From DASWUD01 sp036401755 (GTDB lineage Bacteria; Pseudomonadota; Gammaproteobacteria; Thiohalomonadales; Thiohalomonadaceae), in the NCBI GenBank assembly GCA_036401755.1, contig DASWUD010000192.1:1-21713 (forward strand): DNA of 21,713 nt, read 5' to 3'. Below, one piece after another: positions 15,829 to 21,713 of this stretch (positions are counted from its first letter, which is position 1; every line of letters starts with the position of its first letter). The position numbers and the translations under genes were made by a program. Below the pieces are notes generated by a model. That model had not been told where the DNA came from. It did not search any database and saw nothing but the letters and a program-made list of their open reading frames with translations.

Positions 15829-17150
15829 GCGAACGGCGCGAGGTGCCCATCACGGTGCCGTTGCTGGCCCGCGTGGAGGGGGAGGGGGCGCTCGAACTGA
15901 CCATCCGTGACGGGATGATCGCCGAGCTCAAACTGCGCATCTTCGAACCGCCGCGCCTCTTTGAAAAATTTCTCGAAGGTCGCCACTACGACGAGGTGCT
16001 CGACATCGTGGCGCGCATCTGTGGCATCTGCCCGGTCGCCTATCAGATGAGCGCCAGCCACGCCATCGAACAGATCCTGGGGATCGAAGCGGGACCGTGG
16101 GTACGCGCCATGCGCCGTCTCTTCTACTGTGGCGAGTGGCTGGAGAGCCACGCCTTGCATATCCATCTGCTCGCCGCTCCCGACTTTGTCGGCTTTAACA
16201 GCGCCATCGAGATGGCGCAGCACTATCCAAACGAGGTGCGGCGTGGCCTGCACCTCCAATCGCTCGGCAACGAACTGCTGCGTATGCTCGGTGCGCGCTC
16301 GGTCCATCCGGTCGGGGCACGCATCGGTGGTTTCCATAAGGCGCCCGAGCAGCAGGCCGCCGCAGCCCTCCTCACCAAGCTGCGTGCCGCGCTGCCGGAG
16401 GCGGAGGCCCTGTTGCGCTGGGTCTGCCAACTGCCGCTGCCCGAGGATGCGCAGCCGTTTATTAGCGTGGCGTTGCGTCACCCGCACGAATATCCCTTCA
16501 ACGAAGGGCGGCTGGTGAGCAGTGCGGGACTCGACATATCCAGCGACCGCTTCCAGGACTATTTTCGTGAATCCCAGGTGGCGCACTCCACCGCGTTACA
16601 CGCGCACCACTATCCCGCGGGCTATGGCACGGGGGGGGAGGCTGTTCCCTATCTGGTGGGGCCACTGGCACGGCTCAACCTCAATCACGATCGCTTGCCT
16701 GCGGCGACACGGCAACTACTCGCAGAGTGTGGCATCACCTTTCCCAGCCGCAACATGTTCCACAGCGTGGTGGCGCGTGCCGCTGAAATTCACTACGTCC
16801 TCCTCGAGGCGATCGCGCTTCTGGAAAACTACGCGCCCGCACAGCCCAGTTATGTGGCGGCCAGGCCAAAGGCCGGGATCGGTTACAGCTGCACCGAAGC
16901 ACCGCGCGGCATTCTTTGGCACCGCTATGAGCTGAACGCGCAGGGCGTGGTGGTGAGCGCGACCATCACGCCGCCCACCAGCCAGAACCAGGCGCGCATG
17001 GAGGAGGACCTGAAACGGGCCCTCACCACCTTTGGCCTCGACCACGACGACAATGCGCTGCGCCTGCGCGGCGAGCAGGTGATCCGCAATTATGACCCGT
17101 GCATCTCCTGCGCTACCCACTTCCTCAAGGTGAATGTCGCGCGCGAATGA
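15825..17150 (+). CDS. hydA: NiFe hydrogenase group 3b large (alpha) subunit
   Basis: This catalytic subunit of 441 aa carries the NiFe centre. The L1 motif is ARICGICPVAY (C66, C69) and the L2 motif is DPCISCATH (C426, C429, H432), giving the four cysteine ligands. After H432 there is a 9-residue tail (FLKVNVARE), consistent with a short C-terminal extension removed by the maturation protease encoded next. RVEGEGALEL near the N-terminus holds the Glu of the E-loop. GGGAGAAGAG precedes ATG 15825. The predicted enzyme reversibly couples H2 to NAD(P)(H); in Pyrococcus the group also reduces sulfur or polysulfide. No key residue is missing, so the enzyme should be active if the Hyp genes, which are not in this window, exist elsewhere. 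Confidence 0.95.
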   Translation: MSERREVPITVPLLARVEGEGALELTIRDGMIAELKLRIFEPPRLFEKFLEGRHYDEVLDIVARICGICPVAYQMSASHAIEQILGIEAGPWVRAMRRLFYCGEWLESHALHIHLLAAPDFVGFNSAIEMAQHYPNEVRRGLHLQSLGNELLRMLGARSVHPVGARIGGFHKAPEQQAAAALLTKLRAALPEAEALLRWVCQLPLPEDAQPFISVALRHPHEYPFNEGRLVSSAGLDISSDRFQDYFRESQVAHSTALHAHHYPAGYGTGGEAVPYLVGPLARLNLNHDRLPAATRQLLAECGITFPSRNMFHSVVARAAEIHYVLLEAIALLENYAPAQPSYVAARPKAGIGYSCTEAPRGILWHRYELNAQGVVVSATITPPTSQNQARMEEDLKRALTTFGLDHDDNALRLRGEQVIRNYDPCISCATHFLKVNVARE

Positions 17151-17700
17151 GCTTGCCACCCGAAACCGCCCTGTCCTTGTCGTAACATCTGCGATGCCTT
17201 GCCGCGCCACTGAAAGAACATGCGTTGCCCTCATCGGCGTCGGCTCCCCCTTTGGAGCCGATCGTCTGGGCTGGCTGGCCATTGACGCGCTGGAGAGCAG
17301 CGCACTCGCGCGCCGTTTTCCCCATCTCCAGCTCAAATTCATTCGCAGCGATCGTCCAGGTGCGCTGCTCATCGAGCAGCTGCGCACGGTGGATGGGGCA
17401 GTGATCATCGATGCCATGCGCAGCGGAGTTGCCTCGGGCGCCATCCAAACCTTCTTGCCGGAGGAGCTGGCCCGTGAATCTGCGCTCCTCTCCAGCCATG
17501 GGTTCGGGGTGGCGGAGGCCCTCGCCCTGGCTGCCATACTGGGGGAGCTGCCCGATCAGCTGCTGGTGGTCGGTATCGAGATGGGGGAAGAGGTTAGCGA
17601 AGGCTCGCTGCCGGAGCGCGTGATTGAGCCGTTGCGCAAGCGGATCGAGGCGTTGTTGTCGTCAATTCGGGGTGATGGCGCAGCGCAGAGGGGGCGCTGA
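17134..17700 (+). CDS. hydrogenase maturation protease (HycI/HybD family)
   Basis: The 188-aa product has the HybD-type fold: GVGSPFGADRLGW (35-47) with D43 in the nickel-sensing position, VIIDAMRSG with D93, and SSHGFGVAEAL with H122, so all three metal ligands of this endopeptidase family are present. It should check nickel insertion and then cut the C-terminal tail of HydA after H432. The ORF overlaps hydA by 17 nt, so the start codon lies inside the codons for the tail it would cleave. A downstream ATG at 17194 is an alternative start, since similarity begins near CVALIGVGSP and the ribosome binding site AAGG (17127-17130) is close to 17134. It is the last gene of the operon. Confidence 0.9.
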   Translation: MSRANELATRNRPVLVVTSAMPCRATERTCVALIGVGSPFGADRLGWLAIDALESSALARRFPHLQLKFIRSDRPGALLIEQLRTVDGAVIIDAMRSGVASGAIQTFLPEELARESALLSSHGFGVAEALALAAILGELPDQLLVVGIEMGEEVSEGSLPERVIEPLRKRIEALLSSIRGDGAAQRGR

Positions 17701-17714
17701 GAAGAGGAGTAGTG

Positions 17715-17737
17715 GCCCCCACCTCAGCGGTGGGGGC
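17715..17737. terminator. hairpin at the end of the hydrogenase operon
   Basis: A perfect 9-bp stem GCCCCCACC (17715-17723) pairs with GGTGGGGGC (17729-17737) around TCAGC. It lies in the 59-nt gap between the convergent maturation protease and lipoprotein genes. No T tract follows on either strand. Confidence 0.6.
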
Positions 17738-17759
17738 GCAGCAGGAGGGAAGAGACGGA

Positions 17760-17927
17760 TCAGCAGCGTCCCTTCTTGGCCTGGCCGGGGGGGCAATGAC
17801 CGGGGGCGCCGCCACCTTCCACGTGGATGGGCGGACGAATTTTGATGCCGGGTCCGCTGACGGTGCAACCAGAGAGGCTGGTAAGCAGGGCGGTGGCAAG
17901 CAGTAGCAGGAAGAGTTTCAGTTTCAT
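17760..17927 (-). CDS. small lipoprotein with PPGxAKK motif
   Basis: The 55-aa protein has a lipoprotein signal (MKLKLFLLLLATALLT, lipobox LSGC). The mature chain starts CTVSGPGIKIRPPIHVE and ends GHCPPGQAKKGRC, with two further Cys and one His. The CPPGQAKKG motif is seen in several small exported proteins of unknown function. It is probably anchored in the outer membrane, since no Asp follows the lipid Cys. ATG 17927 lies 7 nt after the stop of the paralogue upstream; the ribosome binding site is weak, so translation is probably coupled. The longer in-frame start at 17984 would overlap the upstream gene and spoil the signal peptide. Confidence 0.75.
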   Translation of the reverse strand: MKLKLFLLLLATALLTSLSGCTVSGPGIKIRPPIHVEGGGAPGHCPPGQAKKGRC

Positions 17928-17934
17928 GGTGGTC

Positions 17935-18105
17935 TCAGTCATCGTCTTTATGGAAATGTTTGTGGTGATGATGGTGATGGCCATCTGCCTCCACTTCGAT
18001 TTGCAGGGGTGGCCGGAGGCGGATTTCGGGGCCGGTCACCGTACAGCCCGCGAGCGACGAAAATAGCATCGCCGCCACAACAACCTTGCAGTGTGCTCTA
18101 TTCAT
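17935..18105 (-). CDS. small lipoprotein with poly-His tail
   Basis: The 56-aa lipoprotein precursor MNRAHCKVVVAAMLFSSLAGC has lipobox LAGC. The mature part CTVTGPEIRLRPPLQIEVE is clearly paralogous to the downstream lipoprotein. It ends in a His-rich tail with six consecutive His plus two more (HHHHHHKHFHKDDD), which should bind Ni, Zn or Cu at the cell surface or in the periplasm. The start at 18105 was chosen because it gives a proper signal peptide, though no good ribosome binding site precedes it; a GTG start at 18177 is possible. It lies next to a nickel-enzyme operon, convergent with it. A metal-buffering role is inference. Confidence 0.7.
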   Translation of the reverse strand: MNRAHCKVVVAAMLFSSLAGCTVTGPEIRLRPPLQIEVEADGHHHHHHKHFHKDDD

Positions 18106-18316
18106 GAATGGATTGAGTGTTGGAACGGCGCGCTGATTGTGGCGCTCCTGCCGCTGTTTGGCGTGGCACCGTGTCACATTTGGGTTGACCGGATAGCTGG
18201 CCGGCAGCGCTTTGCCAGATGCTTACCATCGGTCCGCTGCAGGCTCTGAAGCTATTCCCCGATTTTTTCTCCGACGCATCGCCACAGTGTCATTCGCTGG
18301 CGTGCTGGCGCGTCCC

Positions 18317-19084
18317 TCACTCTATCCAGCGGATCTCGCGCGCCGTGACATCACCGATGAGGACGCTATCGAGCGTTGAGGGAATTTCGGCCTCGCGTTG
18401 CGAGAGGGGGATACGCCCCCCCATCAGCTCGGCATAGTGTTGCGGCAGCAGCGGTGACTGTTCCGGGTCGGCATAGCCCTCGGGGAAACGGGGTTGGTTG
18501 GAGGCAGGGTCGTATTTATCGGTGGCCCCCACCAGATGGAGCAGTTCGTGGCTGATGATGACGTTGTTGGTTTGGTCCTGGCGGGGATCGGCAAAGACGT
18601 GGGCGACACCGATCAACCCTTTCTCCAGTCCGAGGGAGTGGGGCAGCGCCACACCCGGTTGTGGGACGTGGTAGATCACATAGAGCTTGAGATCGACCGG
18701 GCCGTCAAAACTGTTGTGTCGCCATGCCCACCAGCGCATCTGCAGGCTCCAGGCGGCGATCTGGAACAGGTTGCCCTGGTGGGGTGGCGAGGGTGGCAGT
18801 TCGGCGACCGGCGGCGCCAGTTTGACCTCGACCGGTCGTTGCAGGGGGAGCGCGTAGCGTGCGGCCTCTTCACTAAAGAAGGTTTCGATGGCGGCGAAGT
18901 GCTGGGGGGTGAGCGTGGCGATGTGCTGGCGGGTGAGCTCACTGCCATCGCCGTTGATGGGATAGACCACTGCCCAAAGGGGCTCCTGCCAGCTGGTGGT
19001 GCGCCGGTGCGTCAGCCAACTACTTGCCGCGACGAAGGCAAGCAGCAGCAACAGCACGGTGACGCGAACCGGCTTGGAGAACAT
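18317..19084 (-). CDS. membrane-anchored HExxH metallopeptidase-like protein
   Basis: The 255-aa protein has one N-terminal membrane segment (VTVLLLLLAFVAA, about 8-20), with the rest outside the cytoplasm. It carries HELLHLVGATD (179-189), a zinc site of the HExxHxxGxxD type with H179, H183 and D189 as ligands and E180 as the base, the pattern of snapalysin-like and other metzincin-related peptidases. The flanks IISHELLHLVGATDKYD and FPEGYADPEQSPLLP suggest a family of uncharacterised exported peptidases; no characterised relative was recognised. Its ATG is 3 nt from the stop of the SDR gene upstream on the same strand, so the two are co-transcribed. The substrate is unknown. Confidence 0.75.
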   Translation of the reverse strand: MFSKPVRVTVLLLLLAFVAASSWLTHRRTTSWQEPLWAVVYPINGDGSELTRQHIATLTPQHFAAIETFFSEEAARYALPLQRPVEVKLAPPVAELPPSPPHQGNLFQIAAWSLQMRWWAWRHNSFDGPVDLKLYVIYHVPQPGVALPHSLGLEKGLIGVAHVFADPRQDQTNNVIISHELLHLVGATDKYDPASNQPRFPEGYADPEQSPLLPQHYAELMGGRIPLSQREAEIPSTLDSVLIGDVTAREIRWIE

Positions 19085-19087
19085 CGG

Positions 19088-19936
19088 CTACTTGTTCTCG
19101 CCGCGTGAGATGCGTGCCATCACCCCATCGAGCATGCTGTGGGGCAGCAGCCGTTTGAGCCAGGCAAACAGGTGGGCGGGGAAGGTGACGTAATAGCGTA
19201 CCCGCGGGCGCCGGCTCTCTAGGGCGTGTAGCAATTTTTCCAGCACCGCCTCGGGGGGCAGGGTGAAAGGTTGCGCTGCTCCCTGTTTTTTCAGGCGCCG
19301 CTCCATCCCCTCATAGGTGACGCGGAACGGGCTGTGGGCCTTGTCGATATGCTGCTGGTACATGGCGAAGGCGTTGGCGCGAAAGCGGCTGGAGACCGGG
19401 CCCGGTTCGATCAGCGCAAGGTGGATGCCGCTGCCACGCAGCTCCAGGCGCAGCGTATCGGTGAGCCCTTCCAGGGCGTGCTTGCTGGCGTTGTAGGCAC
19501 CGCGAAACGGCAGGCTGACGTAGCCGAGCAGCGAGCTGTTGGTGACGATGCGGCCGTGGCCCTGTCGGCGCATCACCTTCAATACGCGCACCGTCAGGTC
19601 GTGGGTGCCGAACAGGTTGGTTTCGAACTGTTCGCGCAACACCGCGCGGCTCAGATCCTCCACAGCACCCGGCTGACCATAGGCACCGTTGTTAAACAGT
19701 GCGTCGAGGGTGCCGCCGGTACGGCGCAGCACCTCATCGAGCGCCTCACCGATGGAGTCGGGATCGGCCAGGTCGAGGCGCAGCGCTTCGAGCCCGGCGG
19801 CGGCCAGCTGTTCCACGTCGGCAGCCTTGCGCGCCGTGGCAAAGACGCGCCAGCCGTGGGCCGCGAGCCCCTTGGCGCAGCAGAGGCCGATGCCGCTCGA
19901 ACAGCCGGTAATCAAAATGGTTTTGTTGTGGGTCAT
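19088..19936 (-). CDS. SDR-family oxidoreductase (YbbO-like)
   Basis: This 282-aa classical short-chain dehydrogenase/reductase has the cofactor motif TGCSSGIG (10-17), FNNGAYG (81-87, an altered NNAG motif), the active-site Ser region TNSSLLGYV and Y148/K152 in YNASK, then IEPGPVSSRF. The C-terminal part, ending VRYYVTFPAHLFAWLKRLLP, looks membrane-associated and matches E. coli YbbO, an NADP-dependent aldehyde reductase, along its whole length. Arg at 36 in ATARK suggests NADP preference, which is an inference. It is followed after 3 nt by the metallopeptidase gene and lies 39 nt after the DUF1614 gene, possibly as part of the same minus-strand transcript. Confidence 0.9.
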   Translation of the reverse strand: MTHNKTILITGCSSGIGLCCAKGLAAHGWRVFATARKAADVEQLAAAGLEALRLDLADPDSIGEALDEVLRRTGGTLDALFNNGAYGQPGAVEDLSRAVLREQFETNLFGTHDLTVRVLKVMRRQGHGRIVTNSSLLGYVSLPFRGAYNASKHALEGLTDTLRLELRGSGIHLALIEPGPVSSRFRANAFAMYQQHIDKAHSPFRVTYEGMERRLKKQGAAQPFTLPPEAVLEKLLHALESRRPRVRYYVTFPAHLFAWLKRLLPHSMLDGVMARISRGENK

Positions 19937-19975
19937 GGCATGGCGCAGTTGAAGAAAAGTGCGTCAGATTACCAT

Positions 19976-20638
19976 TTAGGTAAGCAGTACGGCGACGATG
20001 CCGGTGATGAATACGCCATCAAAGGTGCCGGCACCGCCGATGGCGGCAAGGGGAACGCCAAGTCGGCGAATATCCTTGAGCCGCAACAAATCGGCACCGA
20101 TCAACACACCGAGCGTACCGCTGATATAGGCCAGCGGCGCGCGCTGCTCCGGATTGATGAGCAGCGCCGCCAGCGCGGCGGCGAGAGGGGCGATGAGGAT
20201 CGGGATGCCGATGCCAAGGCCGCTGATGGGGCGGCTGAAGAGGCGACCGACCAGGGCGACAAAACCGACCCCCAGCAGCGCATCCCCCAGCGGCAAGGGA
20301 TTGTTGGCGAGCAGGTAGATGGAGAAGCAGAGCGGAATCAGTGCACCGCCCACATTGAGGGCGATGAGGGTCTTGCCGTGATATTCAGGCAGGCGCAGGA
20401 ACCAGAGGCGAGGTGGCGGTGGCAAAGGCTGCGCGGGCGGTGTCGAGCTGAGGGTGAAGAGCGGCAGGTTGATGACACTGCCGGCCAGTGAGCTCATCAG
20501 CAGTAGCGCAGCGGAACTCCCCGACAGACCGAGGCGCTCGAAGGCGACCCGTACCAGCCCAACCTGGATCAGGACGATAGCGAAGAGCAGAACCAGCAGC
20601 AGCAGGGCGAGATTGGCCGGGAGGCGTGGCGCGGCCAT
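19976..20638 (-). CDS. DUF1614 family membrane protein
   Basis: The 220-aa protein is very hydrophobic, with about six or seven membrane segments, beginning LALLLLVLLFAIVLIQVGLV. A Pro-rich loop (TPPAQPLPPPPRL) follows the second segment. Conserved stretches GSVINLPLF, IALNVGGALIPL, GVLIGADLL and a C-terminal GGAGTFDGVFITGIVAV fit the DUF1614 family of bacteria and archaea. Function is unknown. Its ATG is 3 nt from the stop of the PRPP-synthetase homologue, so it is co-expressed with nucleotide-salvage genes and may serve transport of a nucleoside or pentose phosphate. That role is guessed from context. Confidence 0.85.
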   Translation of the reverse strand: MAAPRLPANLALLLLVLLFAIVLIQVGLVRVAFERLGLSGSSAALLLMSSLAGSVINLPLFTLSSTPPAQPLPPPPRLWFLRLPEYHGKTLIALNVGGALIPLCFSIYLLANNPLPLGDALLGVGFVALVGRLFSRPISGLGIGIPILIAPLAAALAALLINPEQRAPLAYISGTLGVLIGADLLRLKDIRRLGVPLAAIGGAGTFDGVFITGIVAVLLT

Positions 20639-20641
20639 GGC

Positions 20642-21529
20642 TCAGGGCAACTGGCGCAGCGCTGCGGCAAGCAGCGGCGCCAGGGTGATCACGTTGCTGC
20701 CGTGGAGGATGGCGTCGCTGCTCCAGATGTGATTCACCCCGGCCTCGTGGAGCTGGGAGGTGGCGTCGTCGGCGAACAGGGGATGGGTGACCAGGCAGTC
20801 GATGGCGGCGGCGCCGCGTTGCGCGAGCTGGCTTGCCACGGCGATCAGGGTGCGACCGGTGCTGGCCATGTCGTCGACCAGCACCACATGGCGCCCCCGA
20901 TAGTCACACGCGGGGAGGGTGGTGCGCACCTGGCGATCACCCAGTCGCTCCTTGCTGGCGACCGCGAAATCGAGACCGGCCGGTTCGGCAATGGCGCGCA
21001 CCCACTGCTCCGACTCGGCATCGGGGCCGACGATCAGCGGCCGCGCGATCTGCTGCGTGATGAATTGCGCCATCAAGGCGGTGGCGGTGAGCGCAAGCGC
21101 GGTACCGCGCGGGATCGCCTCGCTCAGCTGGCTGATGCGGTGCAGGTGGGGATCCACCGTGATCACGGCATCGAAGTGGTGGGCCAGGAATGCACCGATG
21201 ATCTTCTGGCTCACCGCTTCGCCCGGATGGAAGGCGATATCCTGACGCATGTAGCAGAGGTAGGGAGCCACCAGCGTCAGCCGTCGTGCGCCGAGCTGGC
21301 GCGCCGTTTCAGCGCAGAGCATCAGCTCAACCAGTTTGTCGTTGGGGTGATCGAGGCTGCGGCAGATCACCACATGCTCGGGCAGTGTGGCGGGGAGGGT
21401 CAGCTTGCTCTCGCCATCGGGAAAGCGGTGCAGCTCGACCAGGACGAACTCAGCACCAAGGTGCTGTGCCAGACGCTCACCCGGTACCGCGTAGTCGGCA
21501 AAGCCGAGCACCAGAGAGTGGTTAGCCAT
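20642..21529 (-). CDS. ribose-phosphate pyrophosphokinase homologue
   Basis: The 295-aa product is in the PRPP-synthetase family, which makes PRPP from ribose 5-phosphate and ATP. It has RFPDGES (35-41), RQD in CYMRQDIAFHPGE (92-104, the ATP loop), VDPHLHR (125-131) and the PRPP loop VVLVDDMASTGRT (215-227). It is shorter than housekeeping Prs (about 315 aa) and differs in the ATP loop and in replacing the usual TLDLH with TVDPHLH, resembling archaeal-type enzymes. It is therefore probably a second, specialised copy. It lies between the thymidine phosphorylase gene and DUF1614, with 3-nt gaps on both sides. It may feed salvage with PRPP or act on another pentose phosphate. Confidence 0.9.
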   Translation of the reverse strand: MANHSLVLGFADYAVPGERLAQHLGAEFVLVELHRFPDGESKLTLPATLPEHVVICRSLDHPNDKLVELMLCAETARQLGARRLTLVAPYLCYMRQDIAFHPGEAVSQKIIGAFLAHHFDAVITVDPHLHRISQLSEAIPRGTALALTATALMAQFITQQIARPLIVGPDAESEQWVRAIAEPAGLDFAVASKERLGDRQVRTTLPACDYRGRHVVLVDDMASTGRTLIAVASQLAQRGAAAIDCLVTHPLFADDATSQLHEAGVNHIWSSDAILHGSNVITLAPLLAAALRQLP

Positions 21530-21532
21530 CGA

Positions 21533-21713
21533 TCACAGCTCCATGTAGCTCTTGGTCACCTCGGACGGCTCGCCAATGGTGTAGCCGCTGAAGCGATCGG
21601 AGAGTTCGCGCGCGAAATGGAAATCCGATTTGTACTCCGCATGCACCCGATAGAGTGGCTCGCCCTTGCTCACCGGTTCACCCAATTTTTTCAACATGTC
21701 GACACCGGCGCCC
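21533..21713 (-). CDS. thymidine phosphorylase-family protein, C-terminal part
   Basis: This is the 3' end (59 codons plus stop) of a gene entering from the right edge. The peptide begins GAGVDMLKKLGEPVSKGEPL and continues with YRVHAEYKSDFHFARELSDR, ending VTKSYMEL. This is the pyrimidine-nucleoside phosphorylase C-terminal domain as found in the thymidine/AMP phosphorylase group related to archaeal AMP phosphorylase. The catalytic domain lies outside the window. The stop TGA (21533-21535) is 3 nt before the ATG of the PRPP-synthetase homologue. Confidence 0.8.
   Translation of the reverse strand, partial: GAGVDMLKKLGEPVSKGEPLYRVHAEYKSDFHFARELSDRFSGYTIGEPSEVTKSYMEL

Overview
The window looks like chromosomal DNA from a gammaproteobacterium with fairly high GC, probably a sulfur- or hydrogen-metabolising lineage such as Chromatiales or Thiotrichales. 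This is inferred from a ClpB and an endonuclease V that read much like the E. coli proteins as remembered, a fold-III ornithine decarboxylase like that of Pseudomonas, and a cytoplasmic group 3b NiFe hydrogenase. No tRNA, rRNA, insertion sequence, integrase or CRISPR array was seen. Genes are dense on both strands and there is no clear sign of recent transfer.

Layout. (1) 177-2878: clpB behind a near-consensus heat-shock (sigma-32) promoter, ending at a hairpin facing a convergent exported DUF302 protein (2887-3375, minus). (2) 3622-4563: a UbiA-family prenyltransferase. (3) 4810-7312: a four-gene plus-strand cluster made of an unrecognised protein, an MglA-like small GTPase and two roadblock/LC7-type proteins, closed by a textbook terminator. 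This is a conservon-like signalling module. (4) 7381-9422, minus: a fusion of a kinase-like domain with a calcineurin-like phosphoesterase, and a thioredoxin. Divergent from these is nfi (9484-10173, plus), followed by a minus-strand hemerythrin-like protein (10213-10737). (5) 10965-13002: a stand-alone HupH/HyaF C-terminal domain protein, then ornithine decarboxylase behind a leader of about 320 nt. The leader carries its own promoter, a 33-codon leader ORF with a good ribosome binding site, and competing hairpins. (6) 13122-17700: a complete group 3b NiFe hydrogenase operon (beta, gamma, small and large subunits) plus its maturation protease, with all junctions overlapping. (7) 17760-18105, minus: two tiny paralogous lipoproteins, one with a natural poly-His tail. 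(8) 18317-21713, minus: a membrane-anchored HExxH metallopeptidase, a YbbO-like SDR, a DUF1614 membrane protein, a PRPP-synthetase homologue and the 3' end of a thymidine phosphorylase-family gene. The last three are separated by 3-nt gaps and appear to form a nucleoside/pentose-phosphate salvage operon.

How the genes work together. The hydrogenase genes encode a soluble NAD(P)-linked enzyme. HupH-like and peptidase functions lie nearby, but no hypABCDEF genes are in the window. The GTPase/roadblock genes probably form one switch. The thymidine phosphorylase and PRPP-synthetase homologues could link nucleoside phosphorolysis to phosphoribosyl metabolism. The points most worth following up are the decarboxylase leader, the kinase-phosphoesterase fusion, the altered G4 motif of the small GTPase, the poly-His lipoprotein beside a nickel enzyme, and the free-standing HupH domain.
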